From: Fangia hongkongensis FSC776 = DSM 21703
GTDB lineage: Bacteria > Pseudomonadota > Gammaproteobacteria > Francisellales > Francisellaceae
Direction of reading: 5' to 3'
DNA: 64,000 nt
Assembly: GCF_000379445.1 (NCBI RefSeq)
Contig: NZ_KB902243.1
Location: forward strand, 296 to 64,295
The translations under genes were made by a program, and so were the position numbers. Below are positions 26,627 through 34,937 of the stretch, in pieces (the stretch's first letter is position 1; each line of letters begins with the position of its first letter). Below the pieces are notes generated by a model. It made no database searches. It saw only the letters and a list, made by a program, of their open reading frames with translations, and was not told where the DNA came from.

Positions 26627-27802
26627 GTGAAACCTATTTTTATAAATGACTATAGTGTGTTGTGCGCTTTGGGTGGCGATAAGGCGGAAATTGCGAATAA
26701 TCTTTTTCAGGCAAAAAGTCCGCTTGTTCCATATGATGAATTGCTCACATCGCGTCCTGCCTGTGTGGGTAAAGTATCCTCAAAGCTTGAGAATTTCACG
26801 AAATACCCTGAGCATTACTGTCGCAATAATCGTTTGTTATTCACTGCGTATTTACAGGTTCAGAAAACCATTGAGCAGATGAAAGTCAGATATGGAACAC
26901 ATCGAATCGGCATTATTCTTGGCACCAGCACCTCAGGAATTCTTGAAGGTGAGCATGCATACCAGTACTTTAAAGAGAAGCATGTTATGCCAGATGCGTT
27001 TGATTACCATCAGCAGGAGCTGGGTCAAATTTCAGTCTTTCTGTCAAAAATCTCAGGGGTGCTTGGGCCTTCAATGACAGTTTCTACAGCATGCTCATCA
27101 AGTGCAAAAGCGCTGATATGTGCAAAAAGATGGATTCAAGCAGGATTGTGTGATGTGGTTATTACAGGTGGTTGTGATACTTTATCAGCATTTCCGCTAA
27201 ATGGGTTTGATGCGTTAGATTCAATCTCAGCAGGAATTTGTCAGCCTTTTAAACAAGATAGAGACGGTATTAATATTGGCGAAGGTGTTGGGCTTTTTGT
27301 GTTATCACAGGAAGAAGGTGAAATTGAGTTTGCAGGCGGTGGTGAGAGCTCTGATGCTTATCATATAACCTCTCCTGACCCAGCTGGCTCTGGCGCTGTA
27401 AGGGCAATGGAGTTGGCGCTTAAAGATGCAAAGCTTGATATAAGTGATGTGGGTTATATGAATGCGCATGGTACGGCAACGTTGAAAAATGATCAAATGG
27501 AGGCAAAAGCTATTTCACAGGTGCTTGGCGCAGAGGTGCCTTGTAGCTCAACAAAGCCTTTAACTGGCCACACGCTTGGCGCGGCAAGTGCTGTTGAGTT
27601 TGCTCTATGTGCATTATCATTATCAAATGAGTATAATCCCAAAAGATACTTACCATTTCAGTTAGATAATGGGAACTACGACCCTGATATAGAGCGTATT
27701 TATTTAGCAGAGCAAGGGGTAAGCTGGGATAAGCCTGTGTTTATGAGTAACTCTTTTGCCTTTGGTGGTAGTAATGCAACTTTGATTATGAGAAGAAGGT
27801 AA
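26627..27802 (+). CDS. Beta-ketoacyl synthase (aryl-polyene ApeO-like)
   Basis: 391-aa condensing enzyme of the FabF/KAS fold. The catalytic triad is complete: C156 in STACSSS, H281 in NAHGTA, H315 in LTGHTLG. It is shorter than FabF (413), and its context is the order KS, hotdog dehydratase, ketoreductase, KS seen at the end of aryl polyene clusters (ApeO-P-Q-R). It starts with GTG at 26627 without a clear ribosome site and is the first gene of the operon. A TATACT at 26585-26590 may belong to its promoter. Acyl substrate unknown. Confidence 0.75.
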   Translation: MKPIFINDYSVLCALGGDKAEIANNLFQAKSPLVPYDELLTSRPACVGKVSSKLENFTKYPEHYCRNNRLLFTAYLQVQKTIEQMKVRYGTHRIGIILGTSTSGILEGEHAYQYFKEKHVMPDAFDYHQQELGQISVFLSKISGVLGPSMTVSTACSSSAKALICAKRWIQAGLCDVVITGGCDTLSAFPLNGFDALDSISAGICQPFKQDRDGINIGEGVGLFVLSQEEGEIEFAGGGESSDAYHITSPDPAGSGAVRAMELALKDAKLDISDVGYMNAHGTATLKNDQMEAKAISQVLGAEVPCSSTKPLTGHTLGAASAVEFALCALSLSNEYNPKRYLPFQLDNGNYDPDIERIYLAEQGVSWDKPVFMSNSFAFGGSNATLIMRRR

Positions 27803-28264
27803 ATGTATAATTTAGATGATATCTTGCCACAGCAGTATCCTATGCGTCTTATTGACAGGGTAATTAGTGCTGATAAAGAGAGGGTGGTTTGTGAAGCTGT
27901 GATTACAGAGGAGCATCTTTTTTATGATCAAGCAATCAATGGTGTCTACCACTGGGTTGGAATTGAAATGATGGCTCAAGCATCTGCGGTGTTGGCTTAT
28001 TTTCAAGCAGAGGGCGCACTTAGAAGAAAAAGAAATGGCTTTTTAATGAGTGTGAGAAGTTGCACAAGTAAAAAACAACAATTTGATTGTGATCAAATAC
28101 TAACAGTCATCAGTCAAAAGGTGATGATAGAGAATCCTGTGGGTGTATTTAGTGGGCAAATTTTAGATACTACAGGGCAGCTATTAAGTAGCGGGCGCTT
28201 TAGTGCGTATCAACCCTCAGAGGATGAATTTGAGAGAATATTACAAGGTCAAAAGACAATATGA
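27803..28264 (+). CDS. Hotdog-fold beta-hydroxyacyl dehydratase (ApeP-like)
   Basis: 153-aa thioester dehydratase of the FabA/FabZ-like hotdog fold. It contains the central helix pattern HWVGIEMMAQASA, with the Glu expected to act in dehydration, preceded by MRLIDRVI as in FabZ. In aryl polyene clusters such an enzyme (ApeP) removes water from the 3-hydroxyacyl-ACP made by the ketoreductase. The ATG follows the ketosynthase stop directly (AAGAAGGTAA-ATG), and it overlaps the next gene by 4 nt. Confidence 0.72.
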   Translation: MYNLDDILPQQYPMRLIDRVISADKERVVCEAVITEEHLFYDQAINGVYHWVGIEMMAQASAVLAYFQAEGALRRKRNGFLMSVRSCTSKKQQFDCDQILTVISQKVMIENPVGVFSGQILDTTGQLLSSGRFSAYQPSEDEFERILQGQKTI

Positions 28265-28986
28265 AAAAAGTATTAGTAACAGGCGCAAGTAAGGGCATTG
28301 GGCAAGCTTCGGCTATTTTGCTGGCAAAATCAGGCTTTGAGGTCGTGGTTCATTACAATAAAGACATTGAAGGTGCAAATAACACGCTTGATATGATCAA
28401 AAAAGCAAATGGCGCTGGCAGCATTATGTGTTTTGATGTATCTGATCGTGTGCAAACAAAAGAAGCGTTAGAGACGTATATGGAAGCAAATGGTGCTTTT
28501 TATGGTGTTGTTAATAGCGCTGGGATTGTGGATGATGTTGTTTTCCCTTCGATGACAGAAACGAGCTGGGATCGAGTTATCCATACCAATTTAGATAGCT
28601 TTTATAATGTGATTCAGCCCTGTGTTCTGCCGATGATTCAACTTAGACAAGGGGGCAGGATCGTGACTTTATCTTCTGTCTCTGGTGTGATGGGGAATCA
28701 AGGGCAAGTTAATTATAGTGCAGCAAAAGCCGGGATCATAGGTGCAACAAAGGCTTTGGCGCTTGAGCTTGCGAAAAGAAAAATCACCGTGAATTGCATA
28801 GCGCCTGGGTTAATTGATACTGATATGACTCAAAAATTAGAGCACAGAGGTGAAATTGAGCGTCATATTCCAATGAGGCGAGCAGGGACAGTGCTAGAGG
28901 TGGCTTCATTGGTTAATTATTTGTTTTCTCCCGAGGCTTCATACATTACTCGCCAAGTGATTTCAGTAAATGGAGGGCTGGTATGA
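28261..28986 (+). CDS. 3-oxoacyl-ACP reductase, FabG-like SDR (ApeQ-like)
   Basis: 241-aa short-chain dehydrogenase/reductase. NADPH-binding motif TGASKGIG (7-14) and the active-site Ser plus YxxxK (SSVSG, then NYSAAKAG) are present, and C-terminal PGLIDTDM is typical of FabG. It would reduce the 3-keto group made by the ketosynthases. Overlaps both neighbours by ATGA junctions, so translation is coupled across the operon. Confidence 0.82.
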   Translation: MKKVLVTGASKGIGQASAILLAKSGFEVVVHYNKDIEGANNTLDMIKKANGAGSIMCFDVSDRVQTKEALETYMEANGAFYGVVNSAGIVDDVVFPSMTETSWDRVIHTNLDSFYNVIQPCVLPMIQLRQGGRIVTLSSVSGVMGNQGQVNYSAAKAGIIGATKALALELAKRKITVNCIAPGLIDTDMTQKLEHRGEIERHIPMRRAGTVLEVASLVNYLFSPEASYITRQVISVNGGLV

Positions 28987-30215
28987 CAAGACGTGTTGTG
29001 ATTACAGGGTTTGGTGGTGTGACGGCACTTGGAGATAACTGGCAAAGCATTAAGCAAAATATGTTGACAGCTCAAACAGCCATCCGTTCGATTGAAAAGT
29101 GGAAAGAGATAAAGGGGCTTCATACATCGCTTGGTGCGCCAATTGAAAATTTTAATATGCCTGAGCATTATACAAGAAAAGCGCTAAGAGGCATGGGAAG
29201 AGTGGCAAGGCTTGCAACCTTAAGTGCAGAAAAAGCGCTTATGGACGCTGAGGTGCTTTCAAATCAGTCATTACTGGAGAATGGCAGAGTTGGTATTGCT
29301 TATGGCTCTTGCTCGGGAAGTACCGATGCACTTTGTGATTTGATTAAGATAAGCACTGAAAAAACACTTGCGAATGTCAGCGCAACCACCTATGTCAAAT
29401 CCATGAGTCATACCTGTGCGGTGAATATTGCATTATATTTTGGCTTAACAGGACGTGTTATTCCAACTTCAAGTGCCTGCACTTCTAGCTCTCAGGCGAT
29501 TGGATATGCCTATGAAAGTATTAAATTTGGTCTGCAAGATATGATGCTGGCAGGTGGTGCAGAGGAGCTTTGCCCAAGTCAGGTATCTATATTTGATACG
29601 TTATTTGCAACAAGTCAGAAAAATGATACCCCAGAGCTAACACCAAGAGCTTTTGATCGAGATAGAGATGGTCTTGTTATTGGAGAGGGCGGTGTGACTT
29701 TAATTCTAGAAGAGTATGAACATGCGCTTAAACGTGGGGCAAAAATGTATGCTGAGGTTGTTGGATTTGGAACCAACTGTGATGCACGTCATATTACACA
29801 GCCGACGGCAGATCAGATGGCAAAAGCATTAAAGATTGCTTTACAGGATGCTTATATCTCAGCAGAAAAAATTGAGTATATTTCAGCGCATGGAACAGCT
29901 ACAGATCGCGGTGATGTTGCTGAATCTCATGCAACGATGCAAGTGATGGGAACAAAAACACCGTTAAGCTCATTAAAAGGATACTTTGGGCACACATTGG
30001 GTGCTTGTGGTGCGCTTGAGCTCTGGCTAAGCACAATGATGATGAGGGAGGGTTGCCTTATACCAACTGCAAATCTGGAAAATATTGATCCTGAATGTGC
30101 AGCGCTTGATTACATCATTGATCAGCCAAGAGAGAAAAGCTGTCAATATATGATGAGTAATAATTTTGCCTTTGGTGGAATTAATACGTCGATTATTTTA
30201 AAAAATATCGCATAA
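28983..30215 (+). CDS. Beta-ketoacyl-ACP synthase II-like (ApeR-like)
   Basis: 410-aa condensing enzyme near FabF length. The triad C166 (SSACTSSS), H303 (SAHGTA) and H337 (FGHTLG) is intact, so it is not a chain-length factor. The second ketosynthase of the operon, matching the ApeR position. Ends 3 nt before the phosphopantetheinyl transferase gene. Could extend a polyene or an unusual fatty acyl chain. Confidence 0.78.
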   Translation: MTRRVVITGFGGVTALGDNWQSIKQNMLTAQTAIRSIEKWKEIKGLHTSLGAPIENFNMPEHYTRKALRGMGRVARLATLSAEKALMDAEVLSNQSLLENGRVGIAYGSCSGSTDALCDLIKISTEKTLANVSATTYVKSMSHTCAVNIALYFGLTGRVIPTSSACTSSSQAIGYAYESIKFGLQDMMLAGGAEELCPSQVSIFDTLFATSQKNDTPELTPRAFDRDRDGLVIGEGGVTLILEEYEHALKRGAKMYAEVVGFGTNCDARHITQPTADQMAKALKIALQDAYISAEKIEYISAHGTATDRGDVAESHATMQVMGTKTPLSSLKGYFGHTLGACGALELWLSTMMMREGCLIPTANLENIDPECAALDYIIDQPREKSCQYMMSNNFAFGGINTSIILKNIA

Positions 30216-30218
30216 ACT

Positions 30219-30914
30219 ATGATCGCTGTTTATATTGTCCCTGTCGCTGATATAGATTTGACAGTGCTGTCACTGCCAGATGAGATACATTTAAATGCAC
30301 AAAAGTTTAAACATCCTAAGAAACGATCTGAATACCTTGTTTCACAGTGGATTCGCCGAGATGTTTTGTTGAAATATTATAATGTAGAGTTAAATCAACA
30401 GTCTTTTTATTACAGCGAAAAAGGGCGCCCTTATCTTGAAAATAGCGTTATTGATTTTAATATCAGTCATACGGATCAATATGTATTAATGGCTGTTTCA
30501 GCTCAGCAAATGGTTGGCATTGATGTGCAGTCAGTGAAAGAAAAAACAGATGTATTGTCGATTGCGAAACACTATTTTTCACCGAGTGAATACAAGATGC
30601 TAAGCTCGCTTAGTGAAAAGGTACAAAAAGAAAGGTTCTATCAAATATGGACGCTCAAAGAGGCAAGTTTAAAGCTGACAGGGGAAGGCATTGCTAATGG
30701 GCTTGTGAGCTATAGTTTCTTTGTGGAAAATCATACCCTTGTTAGTGATAAAACCTCTAAAAGTAAAGATATTTATTATTATAGTGGCAAGCTGAGTGAG
30801 AATATATTGCTGTCTTTGGCAAGTAATAAACCTATTAAGCAGCTTGAAATATATTGCTTTAGCGATAAGGGTTGGCAAAGGAGTCAATTAAGTGTTTTTA
30901 ACGCAGTGAAATAG
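30219..30914 (+). CDS. 4'-phosphopantetheinyl transferase (Sfp type)
   Basis: 231-aa enzyme that arms carrier proteins with phosphopantetheine from CoA. The two family motifs are visible: VGIDVQSV (Mg-binding Asp, with Gln where Glu is more common) and WTLKEASLKLTGEG. FNISHTD precedes them, as in Sfp. Size is that of Sfp (224 aa). It sits at the end of the ketosynthase operon, so it probably activates the ACP used there; no ACP gene is present in the window. Confidence 0.85.
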   Translation: MIAVYIVPVADIDLTVLSLPDEIHLNAQKFKHPKKRSEYLVSQWIRRDVLLKYYNVELNQQSFYYSEKGRPYLENSVIDFNISHTDQYVLMAVSAQQMVGIDVQSVKEKTDVLSIAKHYFSPSEYKMLSSLSEKVQKERFYQIWTLKEASLKLTGEGIANGLVSYSFFVENHTLVSDKTSKSKDIYYYSGKLSENILLSLASNKPIKQLEIYCFSDKGWQRSQLSVFNAVK

Positions 30915-30934
30915 GCGGATAGATACAAGGGTAA

Positions 30935-31351
30935 ATGATGAAAAAAAGAGGGTGTTTGTTTTATTTACATGTCATGATGCTGCTGATATCAGCGGTGCTT
31001 GGCTTGCTGTCAGTAATACTGGGGGCGTATATTGCCCATGGCGTGTTGGGCGCAAGTCAAAAGCTAATGCATAACCTTACAACTGCGCTTAACTATCATC
31101 AGCTCTACGCTATGATGAGTTTTTTGATATTGCTTTACTCGATAAGTTTAAAGCAGCGCTCGTGTTTGCTGCTCTTTGCAAGTGCCTGTTTTATTGTTGG
31201 TATTGTTTTATTTTCATTTGGGATATATGGTGCAAATTTATGGCATATTGATTCTGCGCTTCATTTTACCCCGATCGGTGGCAGCTTATTTATGCTTGGT
31301 TGGCTTATATTATGCCTTTATATAGTTAGACTTTTAAAGATAAAGCCTTGA
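30935..31351 (+). CDS. DUF423 family membrane protein
   Basis: 138-aa protein with four hydrophobic helices. The DUF423 pattern is recognisable: a GAYIAHG segment after helix 1, LNYHQLYAM before helix 2, and GIYGANLW, then TPIGGSLFMLGW near the end (YgdD-like). Function unknown in the family. 20 nt after the phosphopantetheinyl transferase gene and likely co-transcribed. Confidence 0.7.
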   Translation: MMKKRGCLFYLHVMMLLISAVLGLLSVILGAYIAHGVLGASQKLMHNLTTALNYHQLYAMMSFLILLYSISLKQRSCLLLFASACFIVGIVLFSFGIYGANLWHIDSALHFTPIGGSLFMLGWLILCLYIVRLLKIKP

Positions 31352-31378
31352 GTATTTGGACTTAAACAAAAGGTCTTT

Positions 31379-31510
31379 TTACATATGCAGATCTTGATGT
31401 AAGTGGTATTTTTCAGCTTGGTCTTTTAGATGCTGAGTTGAAATATTATAAGTGTATACACTGCCAGCTGCTCCAAGCGCTTTAATTGCAAATCGCATAA
31501 CTTTTTTCAT
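31379..31510 (-). CDS. Possible 43-aa small protein
   Basis: Small frame beginning MKKVMRFAIKALG, with a good ribosome site (TGAGGA, 4 nt before the ATG). The N-terminus is basic and amphipathic, the C-terminal half charged and His-rich (HLHQDLHM at the end). No family is recognised. It converges on the DUF423 gene 27 nt away and diverges from carB. The ribosome site and clean start argue for a real gene; the short length leaves doubt. Confidence 0.4.
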   Translation of the reverse strand: MKKVMRFAIKALGAAGSVYTYNISTQHLKDQAEKYHLHQDLHM

Positions 31511-31648
31511 GTTATCCTCACATTTTGATTAACTATTGTACACACTGTCCATCGTAATAGAGTTTATACGCTTTGTCTGTTTCAAGTGTGTATTGGTGTG
31601 TATATGTTTTGTTACAATCCAAAGGTCAGTAAAAATACACCCAGCCAA

Positions 31649-31676
31649 TTGCGTTTCTAAAAAAACACTTTAAAAT
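31649..31676 (+). promoter_or_regulatory. Probable promoter of carB
   Basis: TTGCGT (31649-31654), a 16-nt spacer and TAAAAT (31671-31676, five of six consensus bases), about 25-30 nt upstream of the carB start. Confidence 0.45.
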
Positions 31677-31706
31677 AGGGTAAACTCAGCAAGGTGAAAA
31701 TTCTCA

Positions 31707-34700
31707 ATGCGTGAAAGCAGTCAAAAAACCCCTCAAATGCTCAAAAGTATCAAGAAAGTTTTATTATTAGGATCAGGTGGAATTCGTATCTCACAGGCAG
31801 GTGAGTTTGACTACTCCGGTTCGCAAGCAATTAAAGCATTAAAAGAAGAAGGTATTAAGGTTGTTCTGGTTAACCCTAATATCGCAACGATACAAACAGA
31901 CCCTGAAATGGCAGATGAAGTCTATTTTGAACCTTTAGATTTGCCGCATGTTACTAAGATTATTGAGAAAGAGAAGCCTGATGCCATTTTGCTTAGCTTC
32001 GGTGGGCAAACGGCGCTAAACCTTGGGCTTAAACTTGAAGAAAAAGGTATTTTGGCGCTTCATGGTGTTAAGGTGCTTGGAAGTTCTGTCCAGACGATTA
32101 AAGAGGCAGAAGACAGAGGCTTATTTAAAGCAAAACTTGATGAAATTGGCGTTAAAACTGCCAAGAGCTTTGTTGCGACAACTTTGGCAGAGGCAATAGA
32201 TGCAGCAAAGGAAATTGGTTTTCCATTAATGATGCGATCGGGCTTTTCCTTGGGCGGACTAGGTTCAGGCATTGTTCAGGATGAAAAAGAGCTAACACAT
32301 CGAGTGACTGAAGTTCTCAATGCAACTTCTCAAGTGTTGATTGAGGAGTGCTTGCTTGGTTGGAATGAGTTTGAATATGAAATTGTCCGTGATATGGCGG
32401 GCAATGTGCTGACTGTGTGTAACATGGAGAACTTTGATCCAATGGGGATACACACAGGTGAGAGTATTGTGGTGTCTCCCTCTCAGTCGTTGAATAATGA
32501 GGAGTATCATCGTCTTCGTGAAATTGCGATAGAGGTTGCTAATCACTTTAAAATTATTGGTGAGTGTAATATTCAGTATGCCTTTAACCTTGAGACTTCT
32601 GATTATCGTGTGATTGAAATTAATCCGCGTTTATCAAGGTCTTCCGCGCTTGCCTCCAAAGCAACAGGGTACCCTTTGGCGTTTATTGCTGCCAAATTGG
32701 TGCTTGGTTATAAATTGCATGAGCTTCAAAATGCAGTGACGAAAAAAACCTGTGCATATTTTGAGCCGGCGCTTGACTATATCGTGGTGAAAATTCCGCG
32801 TTGGGATACGCATAAACTGAAAAAGGCAGAGCGCTTTATCGGTACGGAGATGAAATCTGTTGGTGAAGTGATGGCGATTGGTCGCTCATTCCCTGAAGGA
32901 TTGCAAAAGGCAGTTGGCATGCTCAATATCGGTGCGACGGATTTATCTGATTATCCTTATGATATCCCTGATCTTGAGCTTGAAATTGAAAAGGCGACAG
33001 ACAGACGTCTTTTTGCGCTGCATAAATTTTTTGTGAATGGCGGAAGTATTGAAAAAGCCTATACATTATCAAAAATTGATAAATGGTTTTTAAATCATAT
33101 GTATACCATTGCCAAGATGGAAAATACGCTTAAAGATAATACGCTTTCTTTGACAAAGGACTTGCTGCTTCAGGCAAAAAAACTTGGATTTTCTGATAAA
33201 AGCATTGCAAGGTTCCGTGATATGAAGCCAGAAGCGTTAAGGGCGTGGCGGATATCACAAGGCATTACACCTTTTGTTAAGCAAATTGATACTTTAGCCG
33301 GAGAGTTTGAGGCAGAAACAAACTATCTTTATATGACTTATCATGGAACAGAGCATGATATTGCCCCTTCTGAAGCGCCGGCAAGTTTGATTATTGGCTC
33401 AGGTCCTTATAGTATTGGTTCTTCTGTTGAGTTTGACTGGTGTGGCGTAACCACTGCTCATACACTTAAAAAGCTTGGCGAGTCGCCAATTATTATTAAC
33501 TCGAATCCAGAGACTGTATCAACTGATTATGATGAGTCAGATAGGTTGTACTTTGAGCAGTTAACGCTTGAGCGTGTAGAAGATATTGCGGATTTTGAAA
33601 ATTTAAAAGGCATCGTTGTTTCAGTGGGTGGGCAAATTGCCAATAACCTGGTTTTACCGTTATCAAAAGCTGGCTATCCGATTTTGGGAACCTCACCAGA
33701 GGATATCAACCGTGCTGAAAATCGGGCGATCTTCTCGCAGATGCTAAATGATTTGAAGGTTGATCAACCAGGGTGGCAGTCGGTCACAACATTAAAAAAT
33801 GCAAAGAAATTTGCTAATAAAGTCGGCTATCCTATTCTTGTTCGACCATCTTATGTGCTCTCAGGTGCTGCAATGAATGTCATCTATTCAGAAGATGCGC
33901 TTGAGAAGTACTTGGCTGAGGCAACCTTGGTTTCCCCCGAGCATCCCGTTGTGATTTCAGATTTTATTAATAATGCAAAAGAGCTTGAAATGGATGGTGT
34001 GGCTGAAAATGGCGAGATTGTAATCTATGCTATTTCTGAGCATGTTGAAAATGCAGGAGTGCATTCAGGCGATGCGACTATTGTTCTGCCGCCACAAAAT
34101 CTCTATTTAGAGACCATCAGAAGAGCAAAGCGAGTCACCAAAAAAATTGTTAAGGCGCTCAATATTTCAGGGCCATTTAATATTCAATTTATCGCCAAGG
34201 ATAATAACCTGAAAGTAATAGAGTGTAACTTGCGCGCCTCTCGCTCATTCCCATTTGTCTCCAAGGTCACTGGGCATAACTTTATTGAAATTGCCACCGA
34301 GGTGATTGTTGAGAAGTACGAGAAAAAGCGCTATAACACGTTGGATTTAGACTATGTCGGTGTGAAAACATCTCAGTTTTCATATAACCGTTTAAAAGGA
34401 GCAAATCCAGTCGCGCACGTTGAGATGTCCTCAACAGGCGAGGTCGGCTGTATTGGTTATGATCTTTTGGATGCTTTTTATAAGTCTTGGCAGGCAACGG
34501 AGATGTTTGTGAAAAGGAAAAAGGTCTTTTTATCTATTGGTGGTGATAAAAAGAGTAAGCTTTTATCAGAGATCAAAGAGCTTTCTAGATTGGGTTGGGA
34601 TATCTATACGACAACAGGAACGCATGAATATTTAAAAGCCCTTGAAGTTGAGACCAAACTGGTACATAAGATTAGCGAAAATAAAGATCCTAATGTTGAA

Positions 34701-34937
34701 AGTTTGATTTCAGAACACCAAGTAGATTTAATTATTAATATCCCAAGGCGCCAGCAGCATGTGAGTGATGATAATTTATCTGATGGGTTTAAAATAAGAC
34801 GTTTAGCGGTGGACCATCACATCCCGCTTATTACGAATTTACAGATTGCAGAGTTGACACTTCGCTCCCTTGCTGAGCTGCATGGTGCGCCTGTGGATGT
34901 TCGCTCATGGCGTGAATTTATGGAGCTTAAAGCTTGA
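31707..34937 (+). CDS. carB: Carbamoyl-phosphate synthase large subunit, CAD/Bacteroidota-like
   Basis: 1076-aa ATP-grasp enzyme making carbamoyl phosphate for pyrimidine and arginine synthesis, using ammonia delivered by the small subunit. Two homologous halves are visible, each with an ATP-grasp domain, then an oligomerisation domain, and a C-terminal MGS-like allosteric domain (last ~140 residues). Odd points: the N-terminal motif is LLLGSGGIRISQAGEFDYSG rather than the GAGPIVIGQACEFDYSG usual in proteobacterial CarB, and the second half has SSVEFDWC and GVHSGDA, as in animal CAD and Bacteroidota enzymes. carA is not adjacent. The stop overlaps the start of the ABC-F gene. Start MRESS has an AAGGTG site 11 nt upstream; ATG 31737 is an alternative. 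Confidence 0.93.
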   Translation: MRESSQKTPQMLKSIKKVLLLGSGGIRISQAGEFDYSGSQAIKALKEEGIKVVLVNPNIATIQTDPEMADEVYFEPLDLPHVTKIIEKEKPDAILLSFGGQTALNLGLKLEEKGILALHGVKVLGSSVQTIKEAEDRGLFKAKLDEIGVKTAKSFVATTLAEAIDAAKEIGFPLMMRSGFSLGGLGSGIVQDEKELTHRVTEVLNATSQVLIEECLLGWNEFEYEIVRDMAGNVLTVCNMENFDPMGIHTGESIVVSPSQSLNNEEYHRLREIAIEVANHFKIIGECNIQYAFNLETSDYRVIEINPRLSRSSALASKATGYPLAFIAAKLVLGYKLHELQNAVTKKTCAYFEPALDYIVVKIPRWDTHKLKKAERFIGTEMKSVGEVMAIGRSFPEGLQKAVGMLNIGATDLSDYPYDIPDLELEIEKATDRRLFALHKFFVNGGSIEKAYTLSKIDKWFLNHMYTIAKMENTLKDNTLSLTKDLLLQAKKLGFSDKSIARFRDMKPEALRAWRISQGITPFVKQIDTLAGEFEAETNYLYMTYHGTEHDIAPSEAPASLIIGSGPYSIGSSVEFDWCGVTTAHTLKKLGESPIIINSNPETVSTDYDESDRLYFEQLTLERVEDIADFENLKGIVVSVGGQIANNLVLPLSKAGYPILGTSPEDINRAENRAIFSQMLNDLKVDQPGWQSVTTLKNAKKFANKVGYPILVRPSYVLSGAAMNVIYSEDALEKYLAEATLVSPEHPVVISDFINNAKELEMDGVAENGEIVIYAISEHVENAGVHSGDATIVLPPQNLYLETIRRAKRVTKKIVKALNISGPFNIQFIAKDNNLKVIECNLRASRSFPFVSKVTGHNFIEIATEVIVEKYEKKRYNTLDLDYVGVKTSQFSYNRLKGANPVAHVEMSSTGEVGCIGYDLLDAFYKSWQATEMFVKRKKVFLSIGGDKKSKLLSEIKELSRLGWDIYTTTGTHEYLKALEVETKLVHKISENKDPNVESLISEHQVDLIINIPRRQQHVSDDNLSDGFKIRRLAVDHHIPLITNLQIAELTLRSLAELHGAPVDVRSWREFMELKA

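Larger units (their letters stand above)
31352..31706. other. Intergenic region between DUF423 gene and carB
   Basis: 355 nt. The left half holds a possible small minus-strand gene (31379-31510, separate entry) with its ribosome site. The right half holds a likely carB promoter (31649-31676). Nothing else was recognised. Confidence 0.5.
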
